A stretch of 64,000 nt of DNA from Pectobacterium versatile (GTDB lineage Bacteria; Pseudomonadota; Gammaproteobacteria; Enterobacterales; Enterobacteriaceae), in the NCBI RefSeq assembly GCF_020166435.1, contig NZ_JAINZP010000008.1, forward strand, positions 124,001-188,000. The letters run 5' to 3'. The stretch's first letter is position 1, and the number at the start of each line of letters is the position of its first letter. Of the stretch, positions 56,464 to 64,000 are shown piece after piece. The notes below the pieces were generated by a model. That model made no database searches. It was not told where the DNA came from and worked only from the letters and a program-made list of their open reading frames with translations. Position numbers and translations under genes: made by a program.

Positions 56464-57630
56464 TTAAACGCCAATGGCATATTTCAATGCGCGCTGTTTT
56501 AACACGCCAGCGCGCTGCGCGACCATCAGCGCCATATTGCGAGCAAAGCTCAGCGGTGGTAACGCATTACTGAACGCGTTATAGAAGAGATCCATCCCGC
56601 TTTGCATCATCAGGTTATCCGGCATACGGCGACACTGATAGCGGCGTAAAACGCGCTCAGAAGCCCATTCTTCCCCCGCATTACGCGCGTTAATTAGCAC
56701 ATCCAGCAGTGCCTCAACGTCGCGATATCCGAGATTAACCCCCTGCCCCGCCAGCGGATTAATGGTATGCGCGGCATCGCCCAGCAGCACCAAACCAGGT
56801 TTGATATAGGTTTGTGCATGGCGTCTGAGCAGCGGGAATGATCCGGCGGAGAGCGCCTTGACCGCGCCCAATCGCTCAGGAAACGCGGTCGCAATTTCTT
56901 TACCCAACTGTGCAAGCGGCATCGCCTGAAGCTGACGAATACGCTGCGGACTGTCATACCACACCAGCGATCCCCACTGATCAAACAGCGGCAAAAACGC
57001 ACGCGGGCCGCTCGGCGTAAACTGCTGCCAGGTCACATCTTGCTGGGGTTGTGAGGTCTCTACGCCGATCAACATACAAGACTGACGATACTGCCAGCCG
57101 CTGATGCCAATCCCCGCCCACTGACGAACCTGAGAATTCGCGCCATCGGCCCCCATCACCAGCGAAGCTGTCAGCTGTTGCCCGTCAGCAAACTGTAAAC
57201 ACCAGCCATCATCGGTGCGTTGCAGGCTCTGTGGCGTAGCTGGGCAATAGCATTGGCAGCGATCCTCTTCCTGCAAACTTTCCCAGAGCGCCAGTTGCAG
57301 CACCCGGTTTTCCACCATAAAACCCAGTTCAGGCAGGTGAATGTCGGCAGCATCAAAAACGACTCTGGCATTCGCCCATTCCCAGGTTTCCAGCCGACGG
57401 TAAGGAGCGCTGCGCATCTGCAGCACTCGCTGCCATGCGCCTAGCTCTTTCAATAGTGCAACCGACGCATAGCCAATCGCCGAGATCCGTAAGTCTGGCG
57501 GACTAGCGGCATCAAACGGCGTCGGCATTTCCTGCTCAATCACCGCAACTTGAAATCCTTGCTGTGCCAGCCCAAGCGCCGCGGCCGCGCCAACCATGCC
57601 ACCGCCAACCACAATCGCATCGTAATGCAT
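56464..57630 (-). CDS. ubiF: 3-demethoxyubiquinol 3-hydroxylase UbiF
   Basis: A FAD-dependent monooxygenase adding the last hydroxyl in aerobic ubiquinone synthesis. The 388-residue protein starts MHYDAIVVGGGMVGAAAALG (FAD ADP-binding motif). It has the DG motif MGADGANSQVRQWAGIG and the GD motif LLGDAAHTINPLAGQGVNLG. Length and synteny (next to miaB, divergent) match E. coli. Confidence 0.96.
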   Translation of the reverse strand: MHYDAIVVGGGMVGAAAALGLAQQGFQVAVIEQEMPTPFDAASPPDLRISAIGYASVALLKELGAWQRVLQMRSAPYRRLETWEWANARVVFDAADIHLPELGFMVENRVLQLALWESLQEEDRCQCYCPATPQSLQRTDDGWCLQFADGQQLTASLVMGADGANSQVRQWAGIGISGWQYRQSCMLIGVETSQPQQDVTWQQFTPSGPRAFLPLFDQWGSLVWYDSPQRIRQLQAMPLAQLGKEIATAFPERLGAVKALSAGSFPLLRRHAQTYIKPGLVLLGDAAHTINPLAGQGVNLGYRDVEALLDVLINARNAGEEWASERVLRRYQCRRMPDNLMMQSGMDLFYNAFSNALPPLSFARNMALMVAQRAGVLKQRALKYAIGV

Positions 57631-57858
57631 ATTGGCTTTATCCTCTCTGGTTCTGGTTTATTCACACCAGTAAAAATGCATGAAAATAGTGTACTGGATT
57701 TGCAGGTAACTTTTCAGAAAAGCCGCATTTTTATAGAAAGTAAGGGGTTATCAGACCTGCGTGGTTTCCGGCGCTGGTCACAACGTCGGCGAGCGATTAC
57801 AATACCCTCCCCCAAATGAGGGGAATCTTTCTTATCCGCACTGAGTAATGGTAAGTCG

Positions 57859-59283
57859 ATGATAAAAAAACTGCATATTAAAACCTGGGGCTGTCAGATG
57901 AATGAGTACGATTCATCAAAGATGGCTGATTTACTGGGAAGTACGCACGGTTATGAACTAACTGAAATCGCTGAAGAAGCCGATGTCCTGCTGCTCAATA
58001 CCTGCTCGATCCGTGAAAAGGCGCAGGAAAAGGTCTTCCATCAACTTGGCCGTTGGAAAACGCTGAAAGATCTCAATCCGAACCTGATTATTGGTGTTGG
58101 TGGCTGTGTCGCCTCACAGGAAGGCGCGCATATTCGTGAACGTGCACACTACGTTGACGTTATTTTTGGCCCGCAAACCTTACACCGCCTGCCAGAAATG
58201 ATTAATCACGTTCAGGGCACTCGTAGCCCCATCGTTGATATCAGTTTCCCTGAAATCGAAAAATTCGACCGCCTGCCAGAACCACGCGCCGATGGGCCGA
58301 CGGCCTTCGTCTCCATCATGGAAGGCTGTAATAAATATTGCACATTCTGCGTTGTGCCTTATACCCGCGGCGAAGAAGTCAGCCGCCCGTGCGATGATGT
58401 GTTGTTTGAAATCGCTCAGCTGGCCGCGCAAGGCGTGCGTGAAGTTAACCTTTTAGGACAGAACGTCAACGCTTATCGCGGTGAAACCTATGACGGTGAA
58501 ATCTGCTCCTTTGCTGAGCTGCTGCGTCTGGTTGCCGCTATTGACGGGATCGACCGTGTTCGCTTCACTACCAGCCATCCGATTGAGTTCACAGACGATA
58601 TTATCAGCGTCTATGAAGATACCCCGGAACTGGTTAGCTTCCTGCATTTACCAGTACAAAGCGGCTCTGACCGCGTGCTGACGATGATGAAACGCCGCCA
58701 TACCGCGCTGGAATACAAAGCCATCATCCGTAAGCTGCACAACGCGCGTCCTGGCATCCTGATTAGCTCTGACTTTATCGTCGGTTTCCCTGGTGAAACG
58801 CAGGCTGACTTTGAACAGACGATGAAGCTGATTGCCGATGTAAATTTCGATATGAGCTACAGCTTTGTCTATTCCGCCCGTCCAGGAACACCGGCGGCGG
58901 ATATGGTTGATGATGTGCCAGAAGAAGAGAAAAAACAGCGTCTGTATCTTCTGCAAGAACGCATCACTCAGCAGGCAATGCGGTTTAGCCGCCTCATGGT
59001 AGGCACCATCCAGCGTATTCTGGTAGAAGGCACCTCACGTAAGAGCGTGATGGAGCTGTCTGGCCGTACGGAAAATAACCGCGTCGTTAACTTCGAAGGC
59101 ACGCCGGATATGATCGGTAAATTCGTCGATGTGGAAATCGTTGATGTTTATACCAACTCGCTGCGCGGCATCGTGGTACGTACCGAAGATCAAATGGATC
59201 TGCGCGTACATGAATCACCATCTTCCGTGATTGCGCGTACCCGCAAAGAGAATGAGATCGGCGTCGGGTTCTATCAGCCGTAA
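57859..59283 (+). CDS. miaB: tRNA-2-methylthio-N6-dimethylallyladenosine synthase MiaB
   Basis: A radical-SAM enzyme that methylthiolates i6A37 in tRNAs reading UNN codons. The 474-residue protein (same length as E. coli) has three N-terminal cluster cysteines in [21 protein letters not shown] and GGCVASQEG. The radical-SAM motif CNKYCTFC follows, and a TRAM domain lies near 380-445. Divergent from ubiF, it ends at a strong terminator and is followed by ybeZ-ybeY-corC-lnt. Confidence 0.98.
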   Translation: MIKKLHIKTWGCQMNEYDSSKMADLLGSTHGYELTEIAEEADVLLLNTCSIREKAQEKVFHQLGRWKTLKDLNPNLIIGVGGCVASQEGAHIRERAHYVDVIFGPQTLHRLPEMINHVQGTRSPIVDISFPEIEKFDRLPEPRADGPTAFVSIMEGCNKYCTFCVVPYTRGEEVSRPCDDVLFEIAQLAAQGVREVNLLGQNVNAYRGETYDGEICSFAELLRLVAAIDGIDRVRFTTSHPIEFTDDIISVYEDTPELVSFLHLPVQSGSDRVLTMMKRRHTALEYKAIIRKLHNARPGILISSDFIVGFPGETQADFEQTMKLIADVNFDMSYSFVYSARPGTPAADMVDDVPEEEKKQRLYLLQERITQQAMRFSRLMVGTIQRILVEGTSRKSVMELSGRTENNRVVNFEGTPDMIGKFVDVEIVDVYTNSLRGIVVRTEDQMDLRVHESPSSVIARTRKENEIGVGFYQP

Positions 59284-59312
59284 CCGACGTTCATTCCAGT
59301 CTCAGTATGATG

Positions 59313-59340
59313 ATGGGTGGCTTTGCCACCCATTTTTTAT
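59313..59340 (+). terminator. Rho-independent terminator of miaB
   Basis: A 9-bp stem ATGGGTGGC/GCCACCCAT with loop TTT is followed by TTTTTAT, 30 bp after the stop. Confidence 0.92.
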
Positions 59341-59420
59341 CAGGCTATCCCTGCCTACCTCTGGGCCGTTGCTTCGCAACGTTGAAAAACGTTCCTACGT
59401 TTTTTTATGGCAGGCTATCC
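59341..59420 (-). repeat. Dispersed palindromic repeat, copy 2, flanked by 10-bp direct repeats
   Basis: The unit at about 59363-59415 is the reverse-orientation relative of the repeat at 37705. It is bracketed by two copies of CAGGCTATCC (59341-59350 and 59411-59420), which could be a target duplication or part of the element. Confidence 0.55.
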
Positions 59421-59619
59421 ATTCAATAATCCGTTTCAATTTCATGCTGCTTACATTTGCTTTTGCGAGGCAGCATCCCAATATCATGATTGTGACTTGC
59501 GCCATCGGGCATTCACGATGAATAATTCACTCATAGGGCGGACACATCAGGCCGTCTGACAACTGTTCACTTTGTGCGGGCAGGATGGAGCCAGCACAGT
59601 AACGCTCAAGAGGAATAAT

Positions 59620-60678
59620 TTGAACGTAACGACAAAAGAGATTGCCCTTGAACCCGCCGATAACCAACGCCTGCTCAGCCTTTGCGGTCCGTTTGATGAC
59701 AATATTAAACAGTTAGAACGCCGCTTAGGCATCGAGATCAACCGCCGGGATAATCAATTTAAACTGGTCGGCAAAAGCCTGCTGACGCAAGCTGCCGCCG
59801 ATATCCTGCAACGTCTGTATGTCGATACGGCCCCGATACGTGGCGTCATCGGTGATATCGATCCTGAGCAAATTCACCTTGCGATTAAAGAATCTCGCGT
59901 GCTGGAACAGTCTGCGGAACACGTTCCTGACTATGGCAAAGTGGTCAATATCCGTACCAAACGCGGCGTGATCAAACCGCGCACACCGAATCAGGCGCAG
60001 TATGTCGCCAACATCCTCGATCACGACATCACGTTCGGCGTTGGCCCTGCTGGAACGGGGAAAACCTATTTAGCTGTCGCTGCCGCCGTAGATGCGTTGG
60101 AGCGTCAGGATATTCGCCGCATTCTGTTAACGCGCCCGGCAGTCGAAGCGGGTGAAAAACTGGGTTTCCTGCCTGGCGATCTAAGCCAGAAAGTCGATCC
60201 TTATTTGCGCCCACTTTATGATGCCCTGTTTGAAATGCTGGGCTTTGAGCGCGTCGAGAAGCTTATCGAACGCAACGTGATTGAAGTCGCGCCACTGGCT
60301 TACATGCGTGGCCGAACGCTGAACGATGCCTTTATCATTCTGGACGAAAGCCAAAACACCACCATCGAACAAATGAAAATGTTCCTGACGCGCATCGGGT
60401 TCAACTCAAAAGCGGTCATTACCGGTGACGTCACGCAGATCGACCTGCCGAAGAATCTGAAATCCGGCTTACGCCACGCGATAGAAGTGCTGGCCGATGT
60501 GGAAGAGATCAGCTTTAACTTTTTCCACAGCGAAGACGTGGTGCGCCATCCGGTGGTCGCGCGGATTGTGAATGCCTATGAAGCATGGGAAAATGCCGAA
60601 CAGAAACGTAAAGACGCCTTAGCAGAACAGCGTAAGCGTGAAGCACAAGCTACGGCATCAGATCAGGAGCAAAAATGA
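59620..60678 (+). CDS. ybeZ: PhoH-like ATPase YbeZ
   Basis: A 352-residue PhoH-family ATPase that works with the YbeY endoribonuclease in ribosome maturation and RNA quality control. I start it at a TTG (59620) preceded by AAGAGGAAT, giving the E. coli-like N-terminus (M)[18 protein letters not shown]; an ATG 48 bp upstream adds unmatched residues. Walker [21 protein letters not shown] and Walker [11 protein letters not shown] are intact. It overlaps ybeY by 4 bp. Confidence 0.95.
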   Translation: MNVTTKEIALEPADNQRLLSLCGPFDDNIKQLERRLGIEINRRDNQFKLVGKSLLTQAAADILQRLYVDTAPIRGVIGDIDPEQIHLAIKESRVLEQSAEHVPDYGKVVNIRTKRGVIKPRTPNQAQYVANILDHDITFGVGPAGTGKTYLAVAAAVDALERQDIRRILLTRPAVEAGEKLGFLPGDLSQKVDPYLRPLYDALFEMLGFERVEKLIERNVIEVAPLAYMRGRTLNDAFIILDESQNTTIEQMKMFLTRIGFNSKAVITGDVTQIDLPKNLKSGLRHAIEVLADVEEISFNFFHSEDVVRHPVVARIVNAYEAWENAEQKRKDALAEQRKREAQATASDQEQK

Positions 60679-61154
60679 GTCAGGTGATTCTGGATTTACA
60701 AATCGCCAGCGAGCAAGCACAAGGGTTACCGGAAGAAAAAGACTTTCAGCGCTGGCTGGAAGGCGTTCTGCCGCAGTTTCAGGACGTCGCTGAAGTCACC
60801 ATCCGTATCGTGGATGAGGCCGAAAGCCGCGACCTGAATAACACCTATCGTGGTAAAGACAAGCCGACCAACGTGCTGTCGTTTCCTTTTGAGGCACCGC
60901 CTGAAGTCGAGCTTCCTTTGCTTGGCGATTTAATCATCTGCCGTCAGGTTGTCGAGCGTGAAGCCGCCGAGCAGGAAAAAACCGTAGAAGAGCACTGGGC
61001 GCACATGGTTGTCCATGGTAGCCTGCATCTGCTAGGGTACGACCATATCGAAGACAGCGAAGCCGAAGAAATGGAAGCGCTGGAAACCGAGATTATGCAG
61101 GGCATGGGTTATGCCGATCCCTACCTTGCAGAAAAAGATGGCCTCACCGAATAA
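60675..61154 (+). CDS. ybeY: Endoribonuclease YbeY (16S rRNA maturation)
   Basis: A zinc-dependent single-strand endoribonuclease needed for 16S rRNA 3' maturation and 70S quality control. The 159-residue protein has the conserved motif [14 protein letters not shown] with three zinc-ligand histidines (HxxxHxxxxxH) and the family phrase [20 protein letters not shown]. It overlaps ybeZ in an ATGA arrangement. A dispersed repeat lies between it and corC. Confidence 0.97.
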   Translation: MSQVILDLQIASEQAQGLPEEKDFQRWLEGVLPQFQDVAEVTIRIVDEAESRDLNNTYRGKDKPTNVLSFPFEAPPEVELPLLGDLIICRQVVEREAAEQEKTVEEHWAHMVVHGSLHLLGYDHIEDSEAEEMEALETEIMQGMGYADPYLAEKDGLTE

Positions 61155-61170
61155 ATAGAAATACATTTTG

Positions 61171-61297
<127 letters not shown>

Positions 61298-61404
61298 GCC
61301 CGAGATCGGGAAGATGTCGGGCATTTGTCTTCACACATCAGCCACTGTGCCGCTTCCAGTTGCTGGCAATAATCCTTTAACAAGAGTGATGTTAATTAAA
61401 ACGC

Positions 61405-62283
61405 ATGAGCGACGACCATTCTCAAAACAGCGATGCACCCAGTCCCAAAAAGGGCTTCTTTTCTCTTATTCTTAATCAGCTTTTTCACGGCGAGCCAAAA
61501 GATCGTAACGGTTTACTCACTCTGATTCGTGATTCCGAACAGAATGATCTGATCGATCCTGAAACGCGAGATATGCTCGAAGGCGTCATGGATATCGCCG
61601 ACCAGCGTGTACGCGACATCATGATCCCTCGCTCGCAGATGATTACGCTCAAGCGCGATCAAACGCTGGAAGAGTGTCTGGACGTGATTATCGAATCTGC
61701 CCACTCTCGTTTCCCCGTTATTAGCGAAGATAAAGACCACATTGAAGGCATCCTGATGGCGAAGGATTTGCTGCCGTTTATGCGCAGCGATTCCGAACCA
61801 TTCAGTATGGATAAAGTTCTGCGTTCCGCCGTGGTTGTGCCGGAAAGTAAACGCGTTGATAGAATGCTGAATGAGTTCCGCTCGCTGCGCTATCACATGG
61901 CGATTGTCATCGATGAGTTTGGTGGCGTATCCGGCCTGGTCACGATTGAAGATATTCTTGAGCTGATTGTCGGCGAAATTGAAGACGAATACGACGATGA
62001 AGAAGACAGAGATATTCGTCAGCTTAATCGCCAGACCTACACCGTTCGTGCTTTAACCGATATCGAAGATTTTAACGAGGCTTTCGGTACACGGTTCAGC
62101 GATGACGAGGTCGATACCATTGGTGGCTTGGTCATGCAGTCTTTCGGCCATCTTCCAGCCCGTGGCGAAACCATCGACATAGAAGGTTACCTGTTTAAAG
62201 TTGCGATGGCGGACAGCCGCCGTATTATTCAGGTTCATGTCAGAATCCCTGACAATGCCCCTCAACCGAAATTGGAAGAATAA
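61405..62283 (+). CDS. ybeX: CorC/YbeX, CBS-domain protein (magnesium/cobalt efflux, ribosome-associated)
   Basis: A 292-residue soluble protein (same length as E. coli). It has two CBS domains (about 70-195; [20 protein letters not shown] and [20 protein letters not shown]) and a C-terminal CorC/HlyC domain. It was first described in cobalt resistance and magnesium efflux; later work ties it to ribosome metabolism with YbeY. It starts [20 protein letters not shown], 250 bp after ybeY because of the inserted repeat, and lnt follows after 7 bp. Confidence 0.96.
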   Translation: MSDDHSQNSDAPSPKKGFFSLILNQLFHGEPKDRNGLLTLIRDSEQNDLIDPETRDMLEGVMDIADQRVRDIMIPRSQMITLKRDQTLEECLDVIIESAHSRFPVISEDKDHIEGILMAKDLLPFMRSDSEPFSMDKVLRSAVVVPESKRVDRMLNEFRSLRYHMAIVIDEFGGVSGLVTIEDILELIVGEIEDEYDDEEDRDIRQLNRQTYTVRALTDIEDFNEAFGTRFSDDEVDTIGGLVMQSFGHLPARGETIDIEGYLFKVAMADSRRIIQVHVRIPDNAPQPKLEE

Positions 62284-62290
62284 TTTGGCA

Positions 62291-63820
62291 ATGGTTGTCG
62301 CTTCTCTTCTACAACGCCAGCAGGTTAAAGCCCTGCTGGCGCTCTTATTTGGTGCCTGTGGCACGCTGGCATTTTCTCCCTTTGATTTCTGGCCCGCGGC
62401 GATTATCTCGCTCATGGGCCTACAGGCGCTGACGCTCAACCGTACGAGTCGTCAGTCAGCTTGGATAGGCTTTTGCTGGGGATTGGGTCTGTTCGGTAGC
62501 GGCGTTAACTGGGTTTACGTCAGCATCGCGCAGTTTGGCGGAATGCCGGGCCCTGTCAATATTGCGCTGGTTATCCTGCTCGCCGCCTATTTGTCGCTCT
62601 ATCCCCTGCTGTTTTCGGCCCTGCTCTCACGACTGTCGCCGAAAACAACGCTGTGGCGTCTGACGCTTGCTGCCCCTGTGCTTTGGCAGCTAACTGAATT
62701 TTTGCGCGGCTGGGTGCTCACCGGTTTTCCGTGGCTGCAATTCGGCTACAGCCAAATTGACGGCCCGCTAAAAGGTATTGCGCCCATTCTGGGTATCGAC
62801 ACCATTACCTTCCTGCTGATGAGCCTCAGCGGGTTGCTCGTTTATGCCATCAACCAGCGAAAAATCGCACCGGCGGCCATTGCCATCGGCGTTTTCGTTT
62901 TATCATGGCCGCTGCGCAACGTGCAGTGGTACACCCTGCAACCTGAACGCGCCGTTAATGTCGCACTGGTACAGGGTAATATCCCGCAGGCTATGAAGTG
63001 GGAACAAGACGAGCTGCTGAACACGCTGAAGATTTATCTGGATAACAGTCTGCCCTATATGGACAAAGCGCCCATCGTTATCTGGCCGGAAACCGCGATT
63101 CCCGATATTGAAAGCCGTCAGGGCGCCTATCTGAAGCAGATTGACGATATCCTGCGTAGCCGAAATAGCAGCCTGATTACGGGTATCGTCGATATCCGGC
63201 GTGAAGGCAATAAAACCGATTTTTATAACTCAGTGATCGTTTTGGGCGACAAAGAACCGTATCACTACCCCACAACGAACCGTTACAACAAAAACCATCT
63301 GGTGCCTTTTGGCGAATTTGTCCCGTTGGAAACGTTGTTACGTCCGCTGGCACCGTTCTTCGATCTCCCGATGTCGTCATTTAGCCGAGGAGACTACGTT
63401 CAGCCCCAGCTTTCCGTTCATGGCTTCAAGCTCAACGCCGCTATTTGTTATGAAATTATCTTAGGCCAACAGCTGCGTGATAACTTCCGGCCAGACACCG
63501 ATATGCTGCTGACTATCTCAAATGACGCCTGGTTCGGCCACTCAATCGGCCCATGGCAACACTTCCAGATGGCCCGCATGCGCGCGCTGGAATTAGGCCG
63601 TCCTCTGGTGCGTAGTACCAATAACGGCGTCACAGGGGTCATTACACCAGATGGCGAGGTCAGCGCTAGCCTGCCGCAGTTTACGCGCGCGGTGCTGAGC
63701 ACGCAGGTCGTGCCAGCAACGGGGATAACGCCTTATGCGCGCTTCGGTTCCTGGCCGCTCTGGATCATTACGCTACTGGGCGGTGCCGCTGCCGCTTTCT
63801 TCGGTTTGCGTCGCCGATAA
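62291..63820 (+). CDS. lnt: Apolipoprotein N-acyltransferase
   Basis: The essential last enzyme of lipoprotein maturation, acylating the N-terminal cysteine (for example of Pal in this window). I start it at [18 protein letters not shown] (62291), giving 509 residues (512 in E. coli); the longer frame would overlap ybeX by 83 bp. About six to eight membrane helices precede a nitrilase-like periplasmic domain. The triad lies in IWPETAIPD (Glu), [12 protein letters not shown] (Lys) and [11 protein letters not shown] (Cys). A terminator follows. Confidence 0.97.
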   Translation: MVVASLLQRQQVKALLALLFGACGTLAFSPFDFWPAAIISLMGLQALTLNRTSRQSAWIGFCWGLGLFGSGVNWVYVSIAQFGGMPGPVNIALVILLAAYLSLYPLLFSALLSRLSPKTTLWRLTLAAPVLWQLTEFLRGWVLTGFPWLQFGYSQIDGPLKGIAPILGIDTITFLLMSLSGLLVYAINQRKIAPAAIAIGVFVLSWPLRNVQWYTLQPERAVNVALVQGNIPQAMKWEQDELLNTLKIYLDNSLPYMDKAPIVIWPETAIPDIESRQGAYLKQIDDILRSRNSSLITGIVDIRREGNKTDFYNSVIVLGDKEPYHYPTTNRYNKNHLVPFGEFVPLETLLRPLAPFFDLPMSSFSRGDYVQPQLSVHGFKLNAAICYEIILGQQLRDNFRPDTDMLLTISNDAWFGHSIGPWQHFQMARMRALELGRPLVRSTNNGVTGVITPDGEVSASLPQFTRAVLSTQVVPATGITPYARFGSWPLWIITLLGGAAAAFFGLRRR

Positions 63821-63841
63821 TCGTCCCCTCCTCACATCCCT

Positions 63842-63869
63842 AAGGGCATGCTTTTGCATGCCTTTTTTT
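63842..63869 (+). terminator. Rho-independent terminator of lnt
   Basis: The stem AAGGGCATGC/GCATGCCTT with loop TTTT is followed by a T run, 22 bp after the lnt stop. Confidence 0.93.
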
Positions 63870-63874
63870 ATTTA

Positions 63875-63890
63875 TGGCACGGTATTTGCC
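63875..63890 (+). promoter_or_regulatory. Sigma-54 type promoter
   Basis: TGGCACGGTATTTGCC fits the -24/-12 consensus TGGCAC-N5-TTGC exactly, with GG and GC separated by 10 bp. It points rightward out of the window. In E. coli the gene after lnt on this map is the glutamate/aspartate transport operon gltIJKL, which fits nitrogen control. Confidence 0.7.
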
Positions 63891-63970
63891 TCTTATTACC
63901 CTGTAAATGGTTGTTTCTGTATTTTTTTGGATATTACGTCGGCGTAAAGCTCTCTATTGGGGCAAGTGAC

Positions 63971-63985
63971 GCACCAAATTGGTGC
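63971..63985. promoter_or_regulatory. NtrC-like palindrome
   Basis: GCACCAAATTGGTGC is a perfect dyad matching the NtrC site GCACC-N5-GGTGC. It lies about 80 bp downstream of the sigma-54 promoter at 63875, so it may act on that promoter from an unusual place or serve another promoter beyond the window. Confidence 0.65.
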
Positions 63986-64000
63986 CACCCTTTGACATTG

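Overview
The window is chromosomal DNA of a member of the Enterobacterales, most likely a soft-rot Pectobacteriaceae (Pectobacterium or a close relative). This is inferred from gene order and protein similarity recalled from E. coli, not from a search. Nearly all genes are close, full-length counterparts of E. coli genes, and long blocks are collinear with E. coli around minutes 14-17: tRNA-Lys / cpoB-pal-tolBARQ-ybgC / ybgE-cydXBA / suc / sdh / gltA, then nei-pxp-ybgI-phrB-ybgA, then ybfA-pgm-seqA-ybfF-ybfE-fldA-fur-glnS-nag-asnB, then tRNAs-ubiF-miaB-ybeZYX-lnt.

Layout. 1-1021: the 5' part of a DUF554 membrane protein gene, a broken tRNA-Lys copy and two intact tRNA-Lys genes. 1147-6771 (minus): the Tol-Pal envelope operon. 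6817-10007 (minus): cytochrome bd-I oxidase with CydX and YbgE. 10729-11898: a secreted YfaP/TPR protein of unknown role. 12069-21912 (minus): sdhCDAB-sucABCD, with hairpins at two junctions, and gltA divergent (plus) at 22565. Together these encode a large part of the TCA cycle. 23952-25084: a two-gene cassette of unknown function. 25127-32352 (minus): nei, pcp, pxpA-C-B (5-oxoproline metabolism), ybgI, phrB, ybgA. 32635-36230 (plus): a three-gene ABC importer behind a leader ORF and a hairpin covering the ribosome-binding site. 36354-37088: ybfA facing a kdpE remnant, the scar of a lost kdp potassium-transport operon. 37171-45949: a small EamA protein, pgm, seqA, ybfF, ybfE, a chemoreceptor, fldA and fur. 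46013-52983: glnS, then nagE divergent from nagB-nagA-nagC. 53187-55692: asnB and a Met-Leu-Gln-Gln-Met-Gln tRNA operon. 55827-63820: an orphan exported protein, ubiF, miaB, ybeZ, ybeY, corC and lnt. The right edge carries a sigma-54-type promoter and an NtrC-like palindrome, consistent with a nitrogen-regulated operon beyond the window.

How genes work together. The TCA and cytochrome bd genes form a respiratory block: SdhABCD feeds quinol, CydABX oxidises it, and UbiF (56464) helps make ubiquinone. Tol-Pal maintains the outer membrane during division, and Lnt matures lipoproteins such as Pal. Pcp plus PxpABC form a plausible route from pyroglutamyl peptides to glutamate. NagE, NagB, NagA and NagC form a GlcNAc regulon.

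The most unusual points are the leader ORF and occluded ribosome-binding site ahead of the ABC importer, the kdp deletion scar, the tRNA-Lys copy interrupted by a 66-bp insert, two families of dispersed intergenic repeats, the unidentified two-gene cassette between gltA and nei, and several long perfect hairpins at operon junctions. I did not find a convincing phage, insertion sequence, CRISPR array or complete new defence system.
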